This document shows, piece after piece, positions 57,446-64,000 of a stretch of DNA of 64,000 nt. Under the pieces are notes generated by a model, which saw only the letters and a list, made by a program, of their open reading frames with translations, searched no databases and was not told where the DNA came from. Location of the stretch: positions 17,929,326 to 17,993,325 of the forward strand of contig OX123182.2 of assembly GCA_944739405.2 (NCBI GenBank), given 5' to 3'. Origin of the DNA: Euclidia mi (Eukaryota; Arthropoda; Insecta; Lepidoptera; Erebidae). The position numbers were made by a program, and so were the translations under genes. The stretch's first letter is position 1; each line of letters starts with the position of its first letter.

Positions 57446-57613
57446 TTTTGTCTGTCTGTTTGTTCTCGCTAATCTTTGGAACGGCTGGACCGATTTTGAC
57501 GGGACTTTCACTGGCGGATAGCTGACGTACGAAGGAGTAACTTAGGCCATAAATTAACCAGGTACGCGAAGTAGTTCTCTTAGGATGCGGGTGAAACCGC
57601 GGGAAACAGGTTG
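57446..57613 (-). repeat. Interspersed repeat B, second copy
   Basis: Inverse of 4464-4620: gcgagaacaaacagacag tail on the coding strand, body ccgccagtgaaagtcccg, gaactacttcgcgtacctgg and gcggtttcacccgc. Confidence 0.75.
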
Positions 57614-60600
57614 TAATTATATAAGAACCAAAATACAAATATCAGACGGTCAGTTCTCGAAAGCTATTTACCGTACAAACCTCTCAGGCACGTGTCATTC
57701 AAGTTATATGAAGCGAGGGAATAAACTTATGTTCGCAAATTGACATATTTATAGTTAATACATACCACTATGTTGTAGATGACAAGGTTAAACAAATTTT
57801 GATGAGTTATTTCCATGCCAATATCCTTCGTAAATGTTATCTATAATGTGTTTGTATTTGGTAAGATCTAAAATATGTTACGTGTATCAGTTGGCTGATT
57901 ACCTTACCGCCAGTTATGCCTTGTTTAGTGCGGTTCTGCATGCTGGGCATATGTATAAAATGATTATATTTAGCAGGATTCACAATTATTTTCAAGAAAA
58001 TATCAAACTAGACTTCGTCCGCGAACTTTCTCAGGAATCACACTATGAAAGCCGTACGAAAGACCGTTTAGTAGTTTTTAAGTTTATCGCTTTCATATAC
58101 TTCGACAGATAGGAAGCGACGGGGACTATATTTTATCATATCCATAAATATAGCTACACTTTCAATGCTAGCGATACCTATATTTCATGCGTCTTAAATC
58201 TAAGTAACGGGTGATGAGTGATGAGTCTTAAATCTAATAAAATTATGTTTCAGAACTAAAACAAAACGTAAGTAAGTATATTATTTTAAACCACGCCATG
58301 GGATCTATAATCAGCTTTACTTTTCACTTCACGGAACGCAATTTCCTGTTATTTTTTTCGCAATGTAGGGAAAGTGACGCGAAGGCATTTCGAAGGCGTT
58401 ACTTCAAGAATCGTTCCATAGTTTAAGTCCATGGGATTCTGCTAACGATTAGGTCTCAAGTTGAAAGACTAGGGCGAGATCACTGATCGTATAGAAGTTA
58501 TATAAGAGTTGGTGTAGGGTTTTAATGGACAATCGCATGACTTGTCGAAGTTTGAGGCCTAAGAACTAGCTACAGTAACAGTACAACCATGAAACTAGAG
58601 ATGCTGACTAAAAATTCAGCTAGGGTTTTTGGTTAAATTATATCTGAAAACGATTAAGTTTACTAGAACAAAGTGCAGGCCATATTTGCTGACGAGTGGT
58701 AGAACCACATTGGTTGATATTTTTATTGGTGTAGCATCTCACAGAAAACCAAAGTATAGTACTAATTTGTAGTATTTCTATGGTTGCACTTCGTTTGATG
58801 ACCATTCTTTTATTATAGGGGAAGGAGAGATTGTAAAAGATAATATGTTTTAGGGGCAGATTTGATGAGGATTCGGACCTCCATCTTCCTTTGTATATTA
58901 TAGTTGACAACGACAAGTGACGTTTAGTAAATAATAGCTAGTTAGCTACCCCTAGCTCACCATCAGGCGGGCACATAGCTCGACCAAGTATGAACATTTA
59001 CATAGCTATTTGTATATATATTACCTTTAGTGTGCAAATCGGACCAATAAAGTATAGCACTCTCATACATCAAGAACCATGCACGTGTGGTTATATAGTT
59101 TAGTGATGGAAAGTTCCGAAAGGCCGTTCATTTCCGAAAGGCCGTTCATTTTTATGATGCGATATTTAAACTGACTGCAGATAATAAGTACCATAACATA
59201 TAGATATTCTGCCTGTAACACTTATATATCGTGTTTGCCATCTACCTGAGATGATACCTGGTGCTGTGGAAATTCATGAATCACTACTGTAAAATTATAG
59301 TACAGCTGCTGGTATGAGTTTATTTCTAGATTCTGCAGTGCAAGAGACAAGCGCTGTATCTATTTAGTAATCTGTGGTATTGGCAGCGAAATTTTTACTG
59401 CATGTTTCTTCATTTTATTTGTTCGAAAAATTTATTCCGCACAAATGCCAGTAGAACAAAAGTGTTTGTATTGTAAGTAGTTCGTATTGTAGGTATTTAT
59501 TTATTATTCCTTTATCTTCTCGGTGGAATTCTACTAACATTAGTATATTGCTGTTCTTAATGAAAAGCCAACACGAAGAGAGAATTAATTCTCTATTCTT
59601 AAGAATATATTCTTGTCTCTTCTGTTACCTTCGCTTAAACCACGGCAAGGCTTTCCAATAGTCTGGTAGTTCTGGTCCTCTGATGAATTCGTACTACAAT
59701 TGGGTAAGGACGTCTTTTGAACTACCGTATGGTACTGGTTGTTGACAACTTAGTAGGCACGCTAAATAATCAAAAATACTTACCTAGGAAGATAATTAGG
59801 GTAATTTCTGTAACAGTAGTAAGTATAAGAAATCAAAATAAAAACACAAAAGCGTCTAATGTAGGTAGTAAGCACAGAAATAAATAGTAATAGAACGGTG
59901 ACATGGGCGCGTGTCAAACTATTGCACTATAGCGCATGTGTTTACACATGTTGTACAACATTATTCTGCCTGACAATCAGCAATGGTCAATTTTTATATA
60001 AACAATAACATAATTTCATTTTCCACAGCTACATCACACACACACATCGATAATAATTCCTTAGTGTACCCTCATTATCTATACGTCACTGTGGGCGGGG
60101 CTTGCTGAAATGTGGCACGCGCGAAATGTACGCGATGACGTGACATTCACCATTCTATTACTATTTATTTCTGTGGTAGTAAGATATCAGCATACACTAA
60201 CAAGTTCATTGCATACTCGCTTCGAGTGTGAAACGTTTTACCAACATTCGATTGGCCCTCCGCAAATGCCCATCGCTTACACCAACTCCAGATCGTGCAC
60301 AGTTAATGGCGAGAGCCCCGGACGTCGATCGTTCAGTCTTTTTTACGATACGGACCGCGATTGCCGCCTTACTCCGAGTTATATTGCCATCTCTCACTGC
60401 TAGATGCTGCCTGGTAGATCGTTGGAAATCAAATGATTAAAGCTCGACTTGAAATCGGAAGTACTTTGGTATTTGCGCAATGATGTTTGGAAATGTAAGG
60501 GATTTTATTGCCAGCTATGTGTCAGATGGTCGTTTATTACAAACACAGTTATACCTGCCTGCTGATGCTTGCATCTAAAATCTGGTTGGTAATGGGGAAG

Positions 60601-60732
60601 GCCGAAAAGTATCCCTATTTACAATCGAAAGGGGACTCGTCCAAATGGCACAAAGGCTTGTCCTAGGTGGAGACGAGAATGGTCTCGTCGTCTTGTATGG
60701 ACAAGCTGCAGTCAGGATCATCATAAATCACA
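57614..60732. other. Unassigned stretch
   Basis: Mostly AT-rich without features. 59114-59149 is an exact 18-bp tandem duplication (ttccgaaaggccgttcat twice). 60225-60420 is GC-rich with open frames on both strands but no recognisable domain; it could be a fragment of an unknown element or a host exon. 60595-60700 resembles a coding tail of a retroelement but I cannot place it. Confidence 0.3.
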
Positions 60733-60785
60733 GCAAAAACATTGCTCTGTAGTCACTGTACTATGGTACAGAGCAATGCTTTTGC
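60733..60785. repeat. 53-nt hairpin, 19-bp arms with one mismatch
   Basis: gcaaaaacattgctctgta (60733-60751) pairs with tacagagcaatgcttttgc (60767-60785) around a 15-nt loop. The stem length is close to that of a small pre-miRNA but somewhat short, and nothing else supports expression. Confidence 0.7.
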
Positions 60786-60861
60786 CCAGCCCACGTAATG
60801 TAATTTGTGGGCAAACTCCATAACGTGGAAAAGTCCAGACTAAGAAATAACTCATATTTAA

Positions 60862-62074
60862 CCCGCCGGTACTCGCGTCTCGTTTTGTGACACAAGTAGT
60901 CGCGCAAGGGACGAAAAGACCCAGATATGGAATGCCTTGTTTTCAATAACTTAATGTAATTTCAGGATTATTTGTAAATAAATTAGAAAGAGGATAGGTA
61001 CTGAAACAAATTAAAAAATACGAAATGTTTATTGACAAAAATGGAACATAAATTAAATGTTTACTTTTTATCAAATATGAACGAGAAAATCACTTTAATT
61101 TTTTTATTTAATCTAGAGACACTTACATTTTTTTATTATGAAAAACACTTAAGTATACGAAACAATTTTTTATAATCAAGCTCCAAATATATTTTTTTTT
61201 CTATCAAGTAAACGTTCTTTCTTCCTTTGTCAATGCTACAACAATCTTTTTAGTTATTTTATTGCAATTGATACATATAAATTAAATATGCTCTCTAAAA
61301 CTACAATTTAAGCAAAATTGGCATCGTTTTGGTATTTCAGTCCTCTTTGGTAGGGCAGATTGAACATCGCCCGAGCAAATTACTAGGCTCTGGCAAGGCC
61401 GGTCTGTCTGTATTTTCTTTTCCACCATGTACTTGAAACATTCTGTTTCGTATATGCAGGGCAATGTAGTGATAGAAGACCTGAACTTGGCTTATGATAG
61501 TGACTATGAGTGCAAACATTTCACGAGCGCCATTCCTACCCTGGCAGTAACTTTGACGAACGTAACTCAAGAGACACATCATGATTCTAGTCGCATCTTC
61601 CTTGCAACAAACTGGCAGATACATTGTCGGAAGTCCGGAACGACAATCTCCAGTCTTAGGAACTTCATCGTCTCAGAAAGTTCGTCTTAGCCACTCGGAA
61701 AACAATCTGAATCCTGGTTATCAAATTCCCAATAGTCTTTGATTTCGGACAAAATCTCTCCTTCAATGTATTCTTTTTCTAAAATATTTTATAACTTTTG
61801 GTCATTCAAAAGATTTCGTGACATATTTACAAAGAAATAAAATCAAGAGATTTTTTTTTGCAGTCGAAAAATACGTCTAAACGACCCATTCTCACTTGAT
61901 AGGTCCGTAGTGATCAAACACCACGCAAAACAGGCTGTGGCTGAGTGTGTGGATAGCATATAAAGTTACTTGAAGGTACCTAGCACGACGACACAATTAA
62001 ACATTTACAAACATAGTTATGGTACAAAAAATAGAGTACTGGGTCTTTTCGACCCATGCGCGACTACCTGCATG
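60862..62074 (-). mobile_element. Relic piggyBac-like element, 1213 bp, between TTAA sites
   Basis: TTAA occurs at 60858-60861 and 62075-62078. The left end CCCGCCGGTACTCGCG and the inverted right end CATGCAGGTAGTCGCG match at 12 of 16. Just inside are agtagtcgcgcaaggg...cgaaaagaccc (left) and its near inverse gggtcttttcgaccc...gcgcgactacc (right). A leftward frame (to about 61340) ends PALPEPSNLLGRCSICPTKED, then in another frame RCQFCLNCSFREHI, which resembles the Cys-rich C-terminus of PGBD-type transposases. The catalytic domain is gone. Confidence 0.75.
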
Positions 62075-62078
62075 TTAA

Positions 62079-62399
62079 TATAACTTAAAAGTTAAATCAG
62101 TAAACTGGTCCCATGCCTTACTGCAGTGCACTATGGGGACGAACCAGCTGGCTTTTTAATGACTTCCAAAATCGAATCTAAAATATTTATATTTTAATAT
62201 ACTACTCGTAGTTATAAACTCGAAACTGCATTTAATAACTTTGGCTATAAATGGACAACTTTTCAGACAGAACAGCTGATATGAATTAACTATAAAGGAA
62301 AGAAAAGGTTATTGTCCAGGCTTATCAATTAATATCTATGCAAATATGCATTTGGACTGAATAGAGCAAAACTGATGTTATTGTGTATATTATCTGAAT
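62079..62399. other. Unassigned stretch
   Basis: No recognised feature. Confidence 0.3.
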
Positions 62400-62611
62400 A
62401 TATATAACATTCTTGCGTTACTGACTGACTGACAGACAACGCATAGCCGAAACTATTGGGTGCAAGTAGTTAAAATTTGGCGTGTAACATACATTCCACG
62501 GGGAACGTAGGGGTGCACTAAGCAGGAATTTGCCGGCCGAAATCAAGCAGATACGATTTAATTCAAATAAAATGTGCGGGCTTCTACGCTACGGATTTTC
62601 TCTAGTTCTCT
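62400..62611 (+). repeat. Dispersed repeat R, copy 3
   Basis: tcttgcgttactgactgac, tagccgaaactattggg, ggggtgcactaagc and ttctctagttctctag correspond to copies 1 and 2, more diverged. Confidence 0.65.
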
Positions 62612-62727
62612 AGGCAATTGGCAATTTAATTTATGAAAATATAATTAGGTATGTACATGTATCACAGAAATTACTTAGCTACGAAATTTCAATTAATTTG
62701 TACGTTGTTGGTTTAGTTGAATATAGA

Positions 62728-63445
62728 TCTATCTATCGTCACGCCTGTCTCCCGTTAGGGTAGGTAGAGACTATGGAACGCCAAATGCTCCGGTTCAAAC
62801 ACACCTCTTTCGCTTCCTTGACATTCATTAACCTCATCATACATGCTCGCCGGTTATGGGTACTTTTAATTTGGCCCTTTTTTAGTACGTCACCTATTTG
62901 GTCGGCGTACGTCCGTCTTGGGCGTCCCCTACCAACATCTCCATTCATTCTTACACGATACACTTCTTTCGTATTTCTTCTTTCATCCATCCGTTCCAAA
63001 TGTCCAAACCATCGCAATATTCCTTTTTCAATCTTTCTTCTTCTTAGCGTGTCGCTGGCAAACACTTAAATTTTTGAGGCCCAGAAAGCAGCCACACTGA
63101 CTGCATGGTTGGCGGCAGTCATCAGTTCTTCCTGCGTGCAAGTATTTGGGCACGCAGGGCACGATGTTAGGTGGGACATCGTTTGTCTTGCACCGCACAC
63201 ACAAGCCAAATCAGTACCGTCCGAGAGTCCCCATCTGAACATGTTTCAATCTTTATCACTACATCTTCTTTCAGACCACACTTCTCTCGTATCACACTGT
63301 TTTTCACTTTATCTATTAGCCTTACTCCGCACATACTCTTCAAAGCTTTCATCTCCACAGCATAGATTCTACTTTCATGCTTCTTCTGCCATACCCAAGA
63401 TTCGCTACCATACATCAGCGTTGGCGCCAAAAGTCCCTGAGATAT
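62728..63445 (-). pseudogene. 5'-truncated LINE, same family as 54770-55578, with a nested LINE
   Basis: Read leftward from about 63445: LLAPTLMYGSESWVWQKKHES, LKSMCGVRLIDKVKN, CGLKEDVVIKIE. The frame is then broken by a 207-bp insertion. It resumes in the region of 63036 with KIEKGILRWFGHLERMDE, VGRGRPRRTYADQIGD and RRACMMRLMNV, ending IVSTYPNGRQA* at 62739. The tail is aggcgtgacgatagatagat. The encoded region is the post-RT tail only. Confidence 0.9.
63037..63243 (-). pseudogene. Very short insertion of a third LINE's C-terminus, 11-bp TSD
   Basis: One leftward frame reads GTDLACVCGARQTMSHLTSCPACPNTCTQEELMTAANHAVSVAAFWASKI followed by a stop near 63067. This Cys/His-rich ending (C-x-C ... 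H ... CPACP) is the typical last segment of certain insect non-LTR polyproteins. tttcaatcttt on the plus strand lies at 63026-63036 and again at 63244-63254, so this is a separate target-primed event inside the older LINE. Confidence 0.85.
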
Positions 63446-63777
63446 GATAGTTTATTACCCGATAGGTTGTTTGTTGCTAAGGTACATAAAATGATATTTA
63501 TCTAATTACTGACAATTTTGAGGGTGGCTTTTAATGGTAATAAACAGGTTTACATAAAACTGCATGACGAATACTTATTTAATTATTGTCGTACTACGAT
63601 ATACTATATTGTACACGGTCATACTAGTATGATAAGCCCGAGCGCTAGTATACCAGTTGTAAGTAGAGCACTTTGACACTTGACAAAGTGAAAGTACAAC
63701 TTAATTGGTATGCAATATAAAGCAGTAATGTTGTGCTCTTGCCGAACTAGAACCGCTATTTTGACTCGTTAATCATT
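63446..63777. other. Unassigned stretch upstream of the tRNA
   Basis: AT-rich; no recognised feature. Confidence 0.35.
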
Positions 63778-63849
63778 GGGGATGTAACTCAGTGGTAGAG
63801 TGTCTGCTTCGCATGCTGAAAGTCCTGGGTTCAAATCCCAGCATCTCCA
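63778..63849 (+). tRNA. tRNA-Ala, anticodon CGC
   Basis: A 72-nt cloverleaf has acceptor GGGGATG/CATCTCC with discriminator A63849, D stem ACTC/GAGT, T stem CTGGG/CCCAG, and anticodon loop TTCGCAT giving CGC, which reads GCG (Ala). It agrees with eukaryotic tRNA-Ala by recognition. The anticodon stem TCTGC/GCTGA has one T-T mismatch, and the A box TAACTCAGTGG lacks the usual G at position 10. The B box is GGTTCAAATCC. A T5 terminator follows at 63858-63862. It could be a slightly diverged functional gene or a recent pseudogene. Confidence 0.85.
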
Positions 63850-64000
63850 AACTGATATTTTTGCGACTGTTTTGTTAATACGGTTATAAATATGAACAAA
63901 ACACCAGACTACATAGAAAAGGTTTTTCATTAATCGGACAGTTAGTAATTTTTAAGATATTTTCCATACATCGTACTTGATATTGAATTATTTTTATTGC

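Noticed and set aside
60110..60440. A possible GC-rich host exon
   Set aside because: Open on both strands, no domain, no splice-site logic I can defend.
1..64000. LTR retrotransposon or endogenous retrovirus
   Set aside because: No pair of long direct repeats with TG...CA ends and no gag, protease or integrase motif was seen.

Overview
The window looks like lepidopteran (moth or butterfly) nuclear DNA. It is AT-rich, has no bacterial-style gene packing, carries eukaryotic tRNA genes with internal A/B boxes and pol III T-run terminators, and is saturated with tRNA-headed SINEs, LINE tails ending in short tandem repeats and TIR elements of kinds I associate with Lepidoptera. Family names given from memory (for example 'Metulj-like') are recognition, not search results. 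I could support no intact host protein-coding gene: every reading frame with recognisable homology belongs to a transposable element. The only plausible cellular genes are a tRNA-Ala(CGC) at the right edge and a tRNA-like gene at 850-934.

Layout. 0-9 kb: possible LINE ORF1 fragment, tRNA-like gene, a 496-bp TIR element, SINE and LINE 3' fragments, a (GACC/GACA)n microsatellite, a TTA-flanked MITE and a decayed tandem array. 9-10.6 kb: a long foldback element with a SINE in its spacer and another inside one arm. 10.6-23.4 kb: mostly unassigned AT-rich DNA with MITEs, a 27-bp-arm palindrome and a few SINE remnants. 23.5-25.1 kb: a 5'-truncated LINE. 26.8-42.7 kb: dense SINE/LINE territory containing a 937-bp inverted duplication (28741-29677 against 37100-38037), a 29-bp-arm perfect palindrome, an internally deleted RTE-like LINE with a 12-bp target-site duplication (TSD), a LINE fragment in a SINE with a 19-bp TSD, and a chimeric SINE. 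45.6-49.4 kb: a broken piggyBac-like transposase interrupted by a TA-flanked element that itself holds a LINE remnant. 49.4-53.2 kb: a nearly complete CR1/Jockey-like LINE carrying a SINE, followed at once by a TAA-flanked MITE. 54.7-64 kb: two copies of a second LINE family (one with a third LINE inside it), a TTAA-flanked piggyBac relic and the tRNA-Ala.

How the parts relate. Two autonomous/non-autonomous pairs can be proposed from sequence alone. SINE family 1 ends like the LINE at 54770-55578 and 62728-63445 (tacccctycggg...aggcgtga plus tatg/tatc repeats). SINE family 3 ends like the LINE fragment at 41005-41406 (gcgctaggatgat). Shared 3' tails are the known mark of SINEs mobilised in trans by a partner LINE. 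Five insertions here have direct flanking repeats that I could read by eye, so the order of insertion can be partly reconstructed.
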